Notes: generated from the letters alone by a model not told the origin. A stretch of DNA of 64,000 nt from Paenibacillus cymbidii (GCF_004764705.1 NZ_SHLX01000001.1:728869-792868); one strand, 5' to 3'. Counted from the stretch's first letter, positions 1 through 9,244 are shown. Translations and numbers: made by a program.

Positions 1-2
1 TT

Positions 3-659
3 GGCCCGAAGCGCTTCGACATGCCGTGGCGCGCGCTGGAGCGCAGCGGCTGGATCGCGCGGGTCGACTGCTGCGAGCTGCTCGTGCCGCTGCCGCCGGA
101 CGGGCGGCGCCGCTACGAGCAGGCGGCGGAGAAGCAGCGCCACCGCATCGCCGCGGAAAATCCGCGCAAGCTGGAGGCGCTGCGCGAGCTGCTCGCCCGT
201 CATGAGGACGAGCCGACGCTCGTCATCGGGCTGTATCGCAGCCAACTGCGCGCCGCTGCGGCGGCGCTCGGCGCGCCGGTCATCTGCGGCGAAACGCCGC
301 AGGACGAGCGCGAGGAGCTGTACCGCTGCTTCCGCGCCGGCTCGCTGCGGCTGCTTGTCGTCGGCAAGGTAGCCAACTTTGCCGTCGATTTGCCCGCGGC
401 GGCGGTAGCCGTGCAGCTGTCCGGCAGCTTCGGCTCGCGCCAGGAGGAAGCGCAGCGGCTTGGCCGGCTGCTGCGGCCGAAGCCGGGAGCGAATCGGGCG
501 TACTTCTATACGGTCGTGACGGAAGGCACGAAGGAACAAGACTTTGCCGCGCGCCGGCGCCAATTTATGGCCGAGCAGGGGTACGGGTATCGCGTGGAAA
601 CGGCAGCCGCGGAACCGTTCCGATCGGAAATGCTGCCGGGCGCGGGGGTGCAGGCGTGA
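3..659 (+). CDS. XPB-type DNA repair helicase, C-terminal part (truncated by window edge)
   Basis: Frame is open from the left edge, so only the C-terminal ~218 residues of a superfamily 2 helicase are present. The start FDMPWRALERSGWIA and the later TLVIGLYRSQL (helicase motif IV-like strand) and QEEAQRLGRLLRPK (motif VI, QxxGRxxRP type) are as in bacterial XPB/Ssl2 homologues. In that family this domain couples ATP hydrolysis to DNA translocation. The stop overlaps the GTG of the next gene by 4 nt (GTGA), so the two are translationally coupled, and the next protein is the usual bacterial partner of XPB. The family is clear; the exact role in repair is inferred. Confidence 0.85.
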   Translation, partial: GPKRFDMPWRALERSGWIARVDCCELLVPLPPDGRRRYEQAAEKQRHRIAAENPRKLEALRELLARHEDEPTLVIGLYRSQLRAAAAALGAPVICGETPQDEREELYRCFRAGSLRLLVVGKVANFAVDLPAAAVAVQLSGSFGSRQEEAQRLGRLLRPKPGANRAYFYTVVTEGTKEQDFAARRRQFMAEQGYGYRVETAAAEPFRSEMLPGAGVQA

Positions 660-2575
660 GCGGCGCGGCTGAAACGGCGTTGACGGACGCCCTCGCTTCC
701 ATGAAGGATTGGGAGCGGAATACGCTTCTGGTCGTCCTGCGCCGGTTCGCCGACTTGCCGTTTGACGCCCAGCAGTTGACGGCCGCCGCTGCATACAGCG
801 GCATGACGGCGGCGGAAGCGACGGCAGGGCTGGAGATGCTGCAAGCAAGAGGCGTGCTGAGCGAAGCCGCAGACGGGCCGCGGGAGCCGCGCAAGCTGGA
901 GCTTCCGGCGCATATGCTGGCAGCTTGGCAGCGGCTGCTGCTGCCGAAGCGGCACCCGGCAACGCTTCTTCCGGAAGGCGCGGAGCCCGAATTTTCCGCT
1001 GCCGCGGGAGCTGCGCTCGGGCTTGAGCACGGATTGCTCGAGCTGCTTGGCCGAATTGGCCTGGAAGGGGGCACGGCGCCTCCGGAGGAGGGGCGAATGC
1101 CAAGGAAGCTCGCCAAACAGCTGGAAGGTTGTATGGCGCCGTACAACGACGCTTACGCAGCGGCGGCATCCTTGGCGGAGTTGGACGATGCTGCCGCCGC
1201 ACAATCGCAGCCGGATGCCGGGCTGCTGCTTGCACTTGCGGGCGAACTGGCGCTGCTCGTCGCCGGCAAACGGCTGGAACTGCGCGAACGGCCGCTGATC
1301 GCGTGGCTCCATCAGCCGCATCCAACGCTGCGGGTACAAGCATACGCCGCCTGGAAGCGGATCGCCGCGCCGCGATCGGCCGAAGCGCGCCATATGCTCG
1401 CCGCACTGGAGGCGTTGCCGGCGCTTGGTTGGAATCGGTGGGAAAATTTGCTTCGGTGGATGCAACATTATGGTATGATAAACGGTAACGGCACGGAGTT
1501 GCCGTCCGCACATGCGACAGGCATCCTGTGCCAATTGGCCGGCTTCGGCTGGTTGGAGCTGGGCCGGGACTCGGCGGCGGTATGGCTGCGCACGACCGGG
1601 GCGTTGACGGAAGACGGCGCCGCCGCTGCCATTCCGGCGGCAGCCGGCGCAACGAGCAGGGCCGAGCTGTACGTGCAGCCGGATCTGGAAATTATTGCTT
1701 CCGCCAACGTTTCGTTTGCGGTGCAGTGGGAGCTGATGGGGCTGGCGGAGCGCGCGACCGCCGATGTCGTCAGCGTATACAAGCTGACGCAGGCCAGCGC
1801 GGCGCGGGCCGCGGACAACGGCCGCGATGCGGAAACGGCCATCGCTTTCCTGCAGCAGCACGCCAAATACGGCGTGCCCGAAGCGGCGGCAGCCGAGCTG
1901 CGGCGGTGGATGCGGCAAGCCGGCGAGCGTGCGCGAGACGGTAAGGGACGGCTGCAGCAGGCAGCCGCATCTTGTCTGCTGCTGTGCGCGGATGCCAGAA
2001 CGGCAGCGGCTGTCGCCGGCCATCCGAAGCTGCGGATGTGCCTGTCCGGTAAATCGGGCCAGTTGGCGTTTGTCGTATTGAGGGATCAGGCGGAAAACCT
2101 TATACTGAATATAGCGCAAGCGGGACTTTCGTATCGCTGTCGGGTCGAATGGAGCGACATGCCGTCGAATCGGTTATATCCGCGCGTTTTCGACACGACG
2201 ATAGGCAATCGGGAGCAAGCGTCAAGTCGCAATCCGAAGCCGCCCGATCTGGAAATACCGGTGCCGGCACCTCGTGATCCGGAACGGTTGTATCCGGGAT
2301 TTGGCCGCATCCCGCAAGCCTGGTTCGCGCTATGCCGAAGCTACCATGCATCGACGCGCAGGCGGATGGTCGAGCAGGCGCTTGCCTGGCGCACGCGAGT
2401 CAAGCTGGGCGCTGGCGAACGGCAGTGGATCGTGACGCCGCTGCGCATCGAGCAGGAAGAAAGCGGCGGGTGGTCGATTGTCGGACAGCTGCGCGACGGC
2501 GGCGGGCAACCGATCGAGCTGCGTCAGGAACAATGGGAATGCATGCAAATCATGCTTCCGGGTATTAATGAATAA
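656..2575 (+). CDS. Helicase-associated (XPB N-terminal-like) domain protein
   Basis: 639 residues starting at a GTG that overlaps the helicase stop. The region around residues 340-420 (AELYVQPDLEIIASANVSF, then VYKLTQASAARA and AIAFLQQHAKYGVPEA) matches the domain found N-terminal to XPB-type helicases, here encoded as a separate protein. No helicase motifs of its own are visible. The first ~330 residues are helical and Leu/Ala rich with no recognised motif. It probably works with the upstream helicase in DNA unwinding or repair. Its base composition matches the neighbours. The pairing with XPB is well supported by gene order; the biochemical role is inference. Confidence 0.75.
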   Translation: MSGAAETALTDALASMKDWERNTLLVVLRRFADLPFDAQQLTAAAAYSGMTAAEATAGLEMLQARGVLSEAADGPREPRKLELPAHMLAAWQRLLLPKRHPATLLPEGAEPEFSAAAGAALGLEHGLLELLGRIGLEGGTAPPEEGRMPRKLAKQLEGCMAPYNDAYAAAASLAELDDAAAAQSQPDAGLLLALAGELALLVAGKRLELRERPLIAWLHQPHPTLRVQAYAAWKRIAAPRSAEARHMLAALEALPALGWNRWENLLRWMQHYGMINGNGTELPSAHATGILCQLAGFGWLELGRDSAAVWLRTTGALTEDGAAAAIPAAAGATSRAELYVQPDLEIIASANVSFAVQWELMGLAERATADVVSVYKLTQASAARAADNGRDAETAIAFLQQHAKYGVPEAAAAELRRWMRQAGERARDGKGRLQQAAASCLLLCADARTAAAVAGHPKLRMCLSGKSGQLAFVVLRDQAENLILNIAQAGLSYRCRVEWSDMPSNRLYPRVFDTTIGNREQASSRNPKPPDLEIPVPAPRDPERLYPGFGRIPQAWFALCRSYHASTRRRMVEQALAWRTRVKLGAGERQWIVTPLRIEQEESGGWSIVGQLRDGGGQPIELRQEQWECMQIMLPGINE

Positions 2576-2621
2576 GGGCCGCGTTCGGCCTATCAATCGA
2601 TAAACGACGGAGATGATCGGA

Positions 2622-3077
2622 ATGAGCATTGCAGAAGAGCAGGCGCTTGATATGTCGATCCTCCTGTCTACGGCTTACGAGCTCGGGGATCGGATTAATA
2701 TGTCGGCCGCAGTAGCCGATTATAAGAAGTGGCAGCTACGGCTCGCAACGGACGCTGACGCGCAGCGGCTTATCCGCACGTTCGCCCGCAAGAAGGAATT
2801 GTTCGCGGAATGCGAACGGTTCGGGCATTTTCACCCGGACTATCATCGAGCCAAGCAAGAAGCGGAAGCCATCCAGCAGGAGATGGACGCATGCGAAGCG
2901 ATAAGGTCGTTTAAACTTGCGGAACAGGCGCTGGACGAACTGCTGCACGACGTTTCCAAAACGATTGCCCACTCGGTGTCGGCAACGATCAAAGTGCCGG
3001 GCAACGAAAAGGCGAATACCGGCTCAAGCTGCGGGACAGGCGGTTGCGGCGGCAATTGCAGCGGCGGCTGCAGCTAG
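2622..3077 (+). CDS. ylbF: YlbF family regulator (RNase Y / Y-complex subunit)
   Basis: 151 residues. In Bacillus subtilis YlbF forms a complex with YmcA and YaaT that binds Fe-S clusters and promotes RNase Y-dependent mRNA maturation, competence, sporulation and biofilm development. The helical core (FGHFHPDYHRAKQEAEAIQQ, about residues 70-90) and the Gly/Cys-rich tail with four Cys (CGTGGCGGNCSGGC) match YlbF. An ATG at 2613 directly abuts the Shine-Dalgarno sequence CGGAG (2608-2612), whereas the ATG at 2622 has proper 9-nt spacing, so 2622 is chosen. It is followed by ylbG as in other Bacilli, which supports orthology. Confidence 0.9.
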   Translation: MSIAEEQALDMSILLSTAYELGDRINMSAAVADYKKWQLRLATDADAQRLIRTFARKKELFAECERFGHFHPDYHRAKQEAEAIQQEMDACEAIRSFKLAEQALDELLHDVSKTIAHSVSATIKVPGNEKANTGSSCGTGGCGGNCSGGCS

Positions 3078-3222
3078 AAGCGAGGCACGGCCTGTTGTGT
3101 CGGCAAACGCGCGGCGTCGATGACGCAACGCGCCGCCGGCACAAACTGCCGTAGCCGCGCGGTAAAGCGCTCTCATCGGAAGAGGGCGGAAGCGCATTTG
3201 AGATTAGCGGAAGGGGATATCC

Positions 3223-3489
3223 ATGATGTTGACGGAAAGAACCGGCCTGATCGTTTGGGTCAACGACCTGAAACCGGCCAAAAACCTGGAGCGTTTCGGA
3301 ACGATTCATTATATTTCCAAAAAAATGCATTACGTCGTGCTGTATATTCATGCCGCCAAGCTGGAGGAAACGCTGAAACATATGCAGCGCCTGCCGTACG
3401 TAAAAAAAGTGGAGCCGTCGTATCGAAATGAGATCAAGACGGAATATAGTAGTAATGTGCCGGATAAAACAAGATTTTACTCGCTGTAA
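3223..3489 (+). CDS. ylbG: YlbG family protein (UPF0298)
   Basis: 88 residues, conserved in Bacilli next to ylbF. Recognisable stretches are TGLIVWVNDLKPAKNLERFG, IHYISKKMHYVVLYI and LPYVKKVEPSYR, which align with B. subtilis YlbG. The function is not established; the small alpha/beta fold and the linkage to ylbF suggest a role near RNA metabolism. Two consecutive ATGs (3223 and 3226) follow GGAAGGGGAT, and either could be used. The 145-nt gap from ylbF contains a GC-rich imperfect inverted repeat without a T tract. Confidence 0.85.
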   Translation: MMLTERTGLIVWVNDLKPAKNLERFGTIHYISKKMHYVVLYIHAAKLEETLKHMQRLPYVKKVEPSYRNEIKTEYSSNVPDKTRFYSL

Positions 3490-3669
3490 AATTTTGATTG
3501 GAAAATAAGGATGTTTGCTGTAAAATTAGGTAAATCGCTCTACATAGTACTTAAGAACCGATTTTGCAACGCTCCACCATTCCGAAGCTACATGATCGAT
3601 GTCTCGAAGAACGGGCATTGTCTCCAGGCGGACGAGGGAACCGTTTCTTCCAGGGAGGGAGATGGAATA

Positions 3670-4104
3670 ATGAGAGACAAAATGATGGATAGATGGAGCA
3701 CCTACGAGCCTTTTTATGTTGTCTTAGGCGACAAGAAAATCGCCGATATCGTTATTACCAATCATGCCCGCACTCGTTGGATCGACCGCGTGGAGCACGA
3801 AAAAACCGGATTCGAGGACATTTGCACCTTCCTTTGGAATAAATTGAAAGATCATCAAGTGACGTCATATTACCGCAACGAAGAGGACGTTTATCTTATC
3901 GACGACGATTTGGTCATGGTGGCCGAATTCGCCAAGATGGAAGAAACCGACATTGCCGGCAATCCGCTGCACAAGATGATTGTCGTTACCTTTCTCGGCC
4001 GCATGTCCGAAACGATGGAGCTGCGCGATCTGAAGACGTACTACTCTTGGCTTCGCCACTCGCGCCGCATGACCTTGATCAAAAATAGCCGCAAACGCCG
4101 TTAG
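3670..4104 (+). CDS. Conserved hypothetical protein, DUF4258/BECR-like in outline
   Basis: 144 residues. The start at 3670 follows an excellent ribosome binding site (GGGAGGGAGATGG); an in-frame ATG at 3511 has none and would add a non-conserved extension. Visible features are ITNHARTRWIDRV (about residues 29-41), a central YLIDDDLVMVAEF strand, then KMIVVTFLG and a basic C terminus (SRRMTLIKNSRKRR). The order 'HxRxRW ... acidic strand ... VVTFLG' resembles small BECR-fold/DUF4258 proteins, but I cannot confirm this. No partner antitoxin is visible. It is followed by a terminator and stands alone. Function unknown. Confidence 0.7.
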   Translation: MRDKMMDRWSTYEPFYVVLGDKKIADIVITNHARTRWIDRVEHEKTGFEDICTFLWNKLKDHQVTSYYRNEEDVYLIDDDLVMVAEFAKMEETDIAGNPLHKMIVVTFLGRMSETMELRDLKTYYSWLRHSRRMTLIKNSRKRR

Positions 4105-4132
4105 GCGCCACCGGTTGACGTCTATCCGTGCC

Positions 4133-4159
4133 AAAGCTCCGCGGACAACGGGGCTTTTT
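4133..4159 (+). terminator. Rho-independent terminator
   Basis: AAAGCTCCG (4133-4141) pairs with CGGGGCTTT (4149-4157) with one wobble, then a short T run. It lies 29 nt after the hypothetical gene and ends that transcription unit before the LysR gene. Confidence 0.75.
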
Positions 4160-4259
4160 GACGACGATATGGAACTCCGCAGCCGGCCGCAATGGCCGGT
4201 TTCCTTTTCCTGCCGTTTTGCGGTAAAATGCTAGTAGTGCGTGCGGAAGGAGCCTTTTT

Positions 4260-5171
4260 ATGGCGCTCAGCTTTCACCAGCTCCACATTTTTTTTGCGGT
4301 CGTCGAGAAGGGCAGCTTTTCCGGCGCGGCGCAATCGCTTTATTTGACCCAGCCTGCCGTAACGATGCAAATTCAGTCGCTGGAGGAGCATTTCGGCGTC
4401 AAGCTGGTTCAGCGCAGCGCGAAGAAGGTCGAGCTCACAGAAGCGGGTCGGGCGCTGCTGCCGTTTGCGCGCCGCAGCCTCGATCTGATGCGCGAGACGG
4501 ACGACGCGATGTCGCGATTCACGCAGCTGCTTGCCGCACGGCTGCAGCTCGGCGCCAGCCTGACGGTGGGCGAATACATACTGCCGCGGCTGCTCGGCCC
4601 GTTCGGCAAAGAGCATCCGCATATTTCCATCAGCATGAAAGTGATGAACACGTCGCAAATTATGGAAGACATCTTGCAGCACCAGCTTAGTTTCGGCATT
4701 GTGGAAGCGCTGGTCGACCATGCCGATATGCACGTGGAGGCAGTGCTGAATGACGAGTTGAAACTTGTCTTGCCCAAAGGGCATCCGCTGCTGACCAAAG
4801 AAACGATCACGCTCGATGACGCGCTGGAATTTCCGTTCGTCGTGCGGGAGATGGGCTCGGGTACGAGAAGGGTGATGGAGGAGGCGCTGCTGTCGCACGG
4901 CTGCGATCCGCGGGCGATGTCGGTCGTAATGGATTTGGGCAGCACGGGCGCTGTCAAATCGGCGGTCGAAGCGAATTTGGGCATTTCGATCCTGTCGCAG
5001 TCTTCGGTGCGCCACGAGGAAGCGCTTGGCCTGCTGCAGACGCGCACGATCGAAGGGGTGCGGTTCGTGCGCAGCTTTTATGCGATTTATTTGAAATCGG
5101 CGATGCTGCCGATTCCGGCGCTTACGTTTTTGAATTTTATTCGCGAACGCGATTTGAGCCAGTGGCTGTAG
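4260..5171 (+). CDS. LysR family transcriptional regulator
   Basis: 303 residues, the normal LysR length. The N-terminal winged helix-turn-helix is clear: LHIFFAVVEKGSFSGAAQSL then TQPAVTMQIQSLEEHFGVKL and LTEAGRALLPFAR (residues 8-75). The rest is the two-lobed effector-binding domain (LQLGASLTVGEYILPRLL, VVREMGSGTRRVMEEALL, NLGISILSQSSVRHE), closest in feel to the CysL/CbbR branch. The effector is unknown. The start follows GGAAGGAG. The PHP gene lies 28 nt downstream on the same strand and may be cotranscribed. No divergent target gene is present. Confidence 0.9.
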   Translation: MALSFHQLHIFFAVVEKGSFSGAAQSLYLTQPAVTMQIQSLEEHFGVKLVQRSAKKVELTEAGRALLPFARRSLDLMRETDDAMSRFTQLLAARLQLGASLTVGEYILPRLLGPFGKEHPHISISMKVMNTSQIMEDILQHQLSFGIVEALVDHADMHVEAVLNDELKLVLPKGHPLLTKETITLDDALEFPFVVREMGSGTRRVMEEALLSHGCDPRAMSVVMDLGSTGAVKSAVEANLGISILSQSSVRHEEALGLLQTRTIEGVRFVRSFYAIYLKSAMLPIPALTFLNFIRERDLSQWL

Positions 5172-5199
5172 CGCTTTCGCAAAATGGGAGGGTGAGGGC

Positions 5200-6063
5200 A
5201 TGTCGATCCGATTTGCCGATCTGCACACGCATACGACGGCCTCGGACGGATTGGAAACGCCCTCCAGCAACGTGCGCGCCGCTTCGGCCGCGGGGCTTGC
5301 CGCCGTGGCGATTACGGATCACGATACCGTAGCCGGCGTGGAGGAAGCGTTGGCGGAAGGGAAACGGCTCGGCGTCGAGGTCGTGCCCGGCGTCGAAATC
5401 AGCACAACGGCCGGAGGACGGGATATTCACGTGCTGGGGTACTTTGTCGACATCCGGGACGAAACGCTGCTCGGGCATCTTGAGCGGCAGCGCCGGGCGC
5501 GCGACGAGCGCAACGAACGGATCGCCGCGAAGCTGCGCGAATTGGGACTGGCGATCACGATGGAGGAAGTGGAAGCGAGCGTGCCCGAGAAGAAGCCGGA
5601 CGAAACGATCGGCCGGCCGCACATCGCCGCGCTGCTCGTGCGCAAAGGCTACGTTGCGTCGATGAAGGAAGCGTTCGACCGGTATTTGGCCGACGGCGCG
5701 GCGGCATATGTGGCGCCGGACCGGAACGGTCCGCTCGACGCCGCCGGCTGGATCCGGCAAGCGGGCGGCGCGGCGGTGCTGGCTCATCCCGGGTTGTACC
5801 GCAATGTGGCGCTTGTGACCGAATGGCTCGATTCCGGCGCATTTGACGGCGTGGAAGCTTACCATTCCGATCATTCCCCGGAAGAAGAAGCGTTGTTTGC
5901 CCGACTTGCGGAGCAACGAGGTTTGCCCGCCACGGCGGGCTCGGATTTTCACGGCGCACGGGGCGGCATCGTGTTCCACGGGGCGATCGGCTCGAAGCGC
6001 GTTGACGCGGTTGTGCTGGGCAGGCTGCGGCAAGCATGCAGCGTTCGCGCGCAGCGGCAGTAA
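5200..6063 (+). CDS. PHP domain phosphoesterase (RNase AM / TrpH-YciV type)
   Basis: 287 residues. The PHP metal-binding motifs are intact: DLHTHTTASDG near the N terminus, AITDHDTV, a PGVEIST glutamate (about residue 66), a GRPHIAALLV histidine, VLAHPGLY, and a C-terminal AGSDFHG. These bind a three-metal centre that hydrolyses phosphoesters. Relatives act as 5'-3' exoribonucleases on short RNAs or as 3',5'-nucleotide bisphosphate phosphatases, and I cannot choose between these. Start ATG follows GGGAGGGTGAGG. It sits between lysR and galU on the same strand. Confidence 0.85.
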   Translation: MSIRFADLHTHTTASDGLETPSSNVRAASAAGLAAVAITDHDTVAGVEEALAEGKRLGVEVVPGVEISTTAGGRDIHVLGYFVDIRDETLLGHLERQRRARDERNERIAAKLRELGLAITMEEVEASVPEKKPDETIGRPHIAALLVRKGYVASMKEAFDRYLADGAAAYVAPDRNGPLDAAGWIRQAGGAAVLAHPGLYRNVALVTEWLDSGAFDGVEAYHSDHSPEEEALFARLAEQRGLPATAGSDFHGARGGIVFHGAIGSKRVDAVVLGRLRQACSVRAQRQ

Positions 6064-6115
6064 AAGCCCGGTTAAAGGGAGTAAATACGAACCTTAGTCG
6101 ATTGGAGTTGTCTGA

Positions 6116-6988
6116 ATGGCTATTCGCAAAGCGATCATTCCCGCCGCGGGTCTCGGCACCCGGTTCCTGCCCGCCACCAAGGCGCAGCCGAAGGAGATGC
6201 TGCCGATCGTCGACAAGCCGGCGATCCAGTATATTGTCGAGGAAGCCATCGCTTCCGGCATCGAGGACGTCATTATCGTCACCGGACGCAATAAACGGGC
6301 GATCGAGGATCATTTCGACAAATCGGCGGAGCTGGAGCGTATGCTCGAAGAGAAAGGCAACCGCGAGCTGCTCGGCCTCGTCCAGAACGTCTCCAATCTC
6401 GTCGACGTCCATTACATTCGCCAGAAGGAGCCGCTCGGGCTCGGCCATGCGGTGTATTGCGCGCGCAAGTTTATCGGCAATGAGCCGTTTGCGGTTCTCC
6501 TCGGCGACGATATCATCGATTCCGATCCGCCGTGCCTGAAGCAAATGATGGATTTGTACGAAGAGCACGGCACGTCGGTGATCGGCGCGATGGAAGTGCC
6601 TTGGGAGGATGTCAACAAGTACGGCATTATTTCGCCTTCGCACGGAACGAAGCTCGTTTCCTATATCGAAGATTTGGTGGAGAAGCCGGAAATCGGGCAG
6701 GCGCCGTCCAATTTGGCGGTTATTGGCCGGTATGTGCTGGAGCCGGACATCTTCGATATTCTGGAAGCGGCGACACCCGGACGCGGCGGCGAAATCCAGC
6801 TGACCGACGCGCTTCGCGTGCTGAATGCGCGCAAGTCGATGGTGGCGTACCTGCAGCAGGGCAAACGCTACGACACGGGCGATAAGTTCGGCTATATCGA
6901 AGCGACGATCGAGTTTGCGCTCAAGCGCGAGGAGCTCGGGGCGGAGCTGAAGGAATATTTGCTCGAGGTTGTAAAACGATGGAAGTAA
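6116..6988 (+). CDS. galU: UTP--glucose-1-phosphate uridylyltransferase
   Basis: 290 residues, the usual GalU/GtaB length. It makes UDP-glucose from UTP and glucose 1-phosphate for teichoic acid glucosylation, glycolipids and exopolysaccharide. The nucleotide-binding loop is GLGTRFLPATKAQPKEML (about residues 12-29) followed by DKPAIQYIVEEA. Other family hallmarks are the metal-binding VLLGDD, EVPWEDVNKYGII, EKPEIGQAPSNLAVIGRYVL and GEIQLTDALR. No truncation. A strong terminator follows. In Bacilli this enzyme is called GtaB or HasC when near capsule genes, but no such genes are near here. Confidence 0.95.
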   Translation: MAIRKAIIPAAGLGTRFLPATKAQPKEMLPIVDKPAIQYIVEEAIASGIEDVIIVTGRNKRAIEDHFDKSAELERMLEEKGNRELLGLVQNVSNLVDVHYIRQKEPLGLGHAVYCARKFIGNEPFAVLLGDDIIDSDPPCLKQMMDLYEEHGTSVIGAMEVPWEDVNKYGIISPSHGTKLVSYIEDLVEKPEIGQAPSNLAVIGRYVLEPDIFDILEAATPGRGGEIQLTDALRVLNARKSMVAYLQQGKRYDTGDKFGYIEATIEFALKREELGAELKEYLLEVVKRWK

Positions 6989-7001
6989 ACGGAAACTCTC
7001 C

Positions 7002-7040
7002 AAAAAAACGTCGCTCCGCAACGGAGCGACGTTTTTTTTC
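7002..7040. terminator. Bidirectional rho-independent terminator
   Basis: ACGTCGCTCCG (7008-7018) and CGGAGCGACGT (7022-7032) form a perfect 11-bp stem with a 3-nt loop. A run of A precedes it and a run of T follows, so it can serve both galU (+) and tatA (-), which converge here. Confidence 0.95.
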
Positions 7041-7060
7041 CAACGATCCACAATCAGAAG

Positions 7061-7273
7061 CTACGCCTTCGGCTGTTCTTCCGCCGCAACCGGCAGCGGT
7101 TTGGTCTTCTCCGGCTCGGCGTCATCGTCGGCCAAACCGCGGGTGCCTTTCTTGAACTCCGTCACGGTTCTGCCCAGCGCCCGTCCCAGCTCGGGGAGCT
7201 TGCGCGGTCCGAACAGGAGCAGGGCGGCGATAATCACCAGCATGATGTGACCCGGCGTAAACAGATCGCCCAT
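7061..7273 (-). CDS. tatA: Sec-independent (Tat) translocase subunit TatA
   Basis: 70 residues. TatA oligomers form the pore-like component that moves folded twin-arginine proteins across the cytoplasmic membrane. The protein has one N-terminal membrane segment ([15 protein letters not shown]), the [14 protein letters not shown] hinge and amphipathic helix, and an acidic/Lys tail. The ATG at 7273 has AGGTGG at good spacing; a GTG at 7282 would add three residues without a suitable site. No tatC is adjacent, so this is an orphan tatA relying on a TatC encoded elsewhere. Confidence 0.9.
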   Translation of the reverse strand: MGDLFTPGHIMLVIIAALLLFGPRKLPELGRALGRTVTEFKKGTRGLADDDAEPEKTKPLPVAAEEQPKA

Positions 7274-7365
7274 ACGTTCCACCTCGATTCCGACAATGCC
7301 ATGTTACTTGTAGTATACACCCTGCAGCCGGAAAAAGCATGCAAACGTTTGGTGTCGGCTTCACG

Positions 7366-9132
7366 TCAACGGGACGCCGTTTCCTGCTTCAGCGTTTTGA
7401 TCTGCTGCTCGTCGGGGGTGACGAACAGCGTTTTCTGGTTGTCGTAGATGACGTAACCCGGTTTGGCCCCGTTCGGCTTGCGCACATGCCGGATCAGCGT
7501 GTAATCGACCGGTACGTTGGCCGACATTTTCGCCTGGCTGAAATAAGCCGCCAGCTGCGCCGCTTCATGCAGCGTCGGCTCCCCGAACGACTGGCTGCGG
7601 ATCACGACATGCGAGCCGGGAATGTCCTTCGTGTGCAGCCACGTATCGTTCGCTTCGGCCATCCGGTTGGTTACATACTCGTTCTGCGTATTGTTTTTGC
7701 CGACATAGATCGCGACGCCTTCGCTCGAAGTGAAACGGGTGACGCTGATTTTGGCCGCTTTTTGCTTCTTGGCGTCCTTCTTGCCGGCGCGCCTGCGCAC
7801 ATAGCCTTGCTCCGCCAGCTCGGCGCGGATTTCTTCGATGTCGGCCAGGCCGGCGTTATCGAGCTGCTGCAGCACCGTGTCCAGGTAGCGAATTTCCTCG
7901 TGCGTTTCGCTCAATTGCTGCGCGGCGGCGGTCAGGCTCGTTTTGCTCTTGTTGTAGCGGCGAAAATATTTTTGCGCGTTTTCGGAAGGAGTCAGCAGCG
8001 GGTCGAGCGGAATCGCCAGCGTCGCCTGATCCTCGTCGTAGTAGTTGACGACGACCGCTTCCTTGTCTCCTTTTTTCAACGTATGCAGCGAAGCGGTCAA
8101 CAGCTCGCCGCGAATGCGGTATTTGTCCGCGTCCTTCGCTTCCTCCAGCGTTTCTTCCAGCTTGCCCAGCTTTTTGACGTTTTTGCTTCTTTCGTTTTGC
8201 AGGAAACGGTGCAAATCGGCTGTTCGCTGCTTCACCGTATCGCGCAGCGCCTTGTCGCCGTAATAGCTTTCGAGGCATGCGCTGACAGAGGCGAACGGCT
8301 GCTCGTCGCCTGCCGCGTGCGTCAGCCGCACGACCGAAAACACCGTTTTGCCGTTGTCCGTCGCGACGATGGCCGGCGAATAGTCGTGCTGGCGCATGTC
8401 GGCCATTACACCGTCGAACGCGGACCACAGCGCCTCCGGTGCGATTGCGTCCGAGGCGCCTGCGGTTTGATCGCGGGCGGCGCGATAGGCGATTTCCGTC
8501 GCGACGAGCGGGCTGATGCCGTTGTAATGCGCCACCAGCCACTGGGTCGCCGATTTGTCGTCGCGTGCGCCTGCGCCGTCCGCCGCAACGAGGAACGAAG
8601 CGCGATCGGCCGCAAGCGGCGACGCTTTGCCTTGATCCGGCGGGGCGACATAGGCGCTGCCGGGCATGACGATGCGGTAGCTGCTGATCGCAGGCGTGAC
8701 GTGGTGAATGCCGTCGACGATCGTGCCGGTCGCCGGATCGACGATAATGATGTTGCTGTGCCGGCCCATCAGTTCGACGACAATTGTTTTCACGCTCAGA
8801 TCGCCCAGCTCGTCGCGCTGCCTCGCCTGCAGCCGAATAATGCGCTCGCTGTCGACCTGCTCGACCGATTCGAGGATCGCCCCTTCGAAATGTTTGCGCA
8901 GCAGCATGCAGAACATCGGCGCTTCCTGCGGGTTCGGGTAAGAGCTTTCGGTAAGATGAAGGCGCGGATACGTAGGGCTGGCCGAAATGAGCAGCCGCCA
9001 ATTGGTTCCTTGCGCGCGAATGTTCAGCACGATATCGTTTTCTGTCGGTTGGTGAATTTTGCCGATTCGTCCGCCGGCGCAGCATGCCAGCTCGTGCACA
9101 AGCGCGCGGACGACGAGTCCGTCCAATGCCAT
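7366..9132 (-). CDS. rqcH: Rqc2/NFACT family ribosome quality control protein RqcH
   Basis: 588 residues, full length for the family (older name fibronectin-binding protein FbpA/YloA). RqcH binds obstructed 50S subunits carrying peptidyl-tRNA and recruits tRNA-Ala to add C-terminal alanine tails that mark nascent chains for degradation. The N-terminal NFACT-N domain begins MALDGLVVRALVHELA and contains GGRIGKIHQPTENDIVL. The acidic-Arg pair needed for tailing appears as E96-R97 (recalled as D97-R98 in B. subtilis). The middle is a charged coiled coil (EETLEEAKDADKYRIRGELL), and the C-terminal NFACT-R domain holds SEGVAIYVGKNNTQNEYVT and DTWLHTKDIPGSHVVIR. It diverges from the sigma factor gene. 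Confidence 0.95.
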   Translation of the reverse strand: MALDGLVVRALVHELACCAGGRIGKIHQPTENDIVLNIRAQGTNWRLLISASPTYPRLHLTESSYPNPQEAPMFCMLLRKHFEGAILESVEQVDSERIIRLQARQRDELGDLSVKTIVVELMGRHSNIIIVDPATGTIVDGIHHVTPAISSYRIVMPGSAYVAPPDQGKASPLAADRASFLVAADGAGARDDKSATQWLVAHYNGISPLVATEIAYRAARDQTAGASDAIAPEALWSAFDGVMADMRQHDYSPAIVATDNGKTVFSVVRLTHAAGDEQPFASVSACLESYYGDKALRDTVKQRTADLHRFLQNERSKNVKKLGKLEETLEEAKDADKYRIRGELLTASLHTLKKGDKEAVVVNYYDEDQATLAIPLDPLLTPSENAQKYFRRYNKSKTSLTAAAQQLSETHEEIRYLDTVLQQLDNAGLADIEEIRAELAEQGYVRRRAGKKDAKKQKAAKISVTRFTSSEGVAIYVGKNNTQNEYVTNRMAEANDTWLHTKDIPGSHVVIRSQSFGEPTLHEAAQLAAYFSQAKMSANVPVDYTLIRHVRKPNGAKPGYVIYDNQKTLFVTPDEQQIKTLKQETASR

Positions 9133-9244
9133 AGGTCGTATTCACTCCTGTCCAAGATTCCTCTATCATGCCATAAATGGCGGCAAAATTTAAGGGGCAG
9201 CTCGAATCGCAACGATTTTTTCCCGAAATGATGCAAAACGATAC

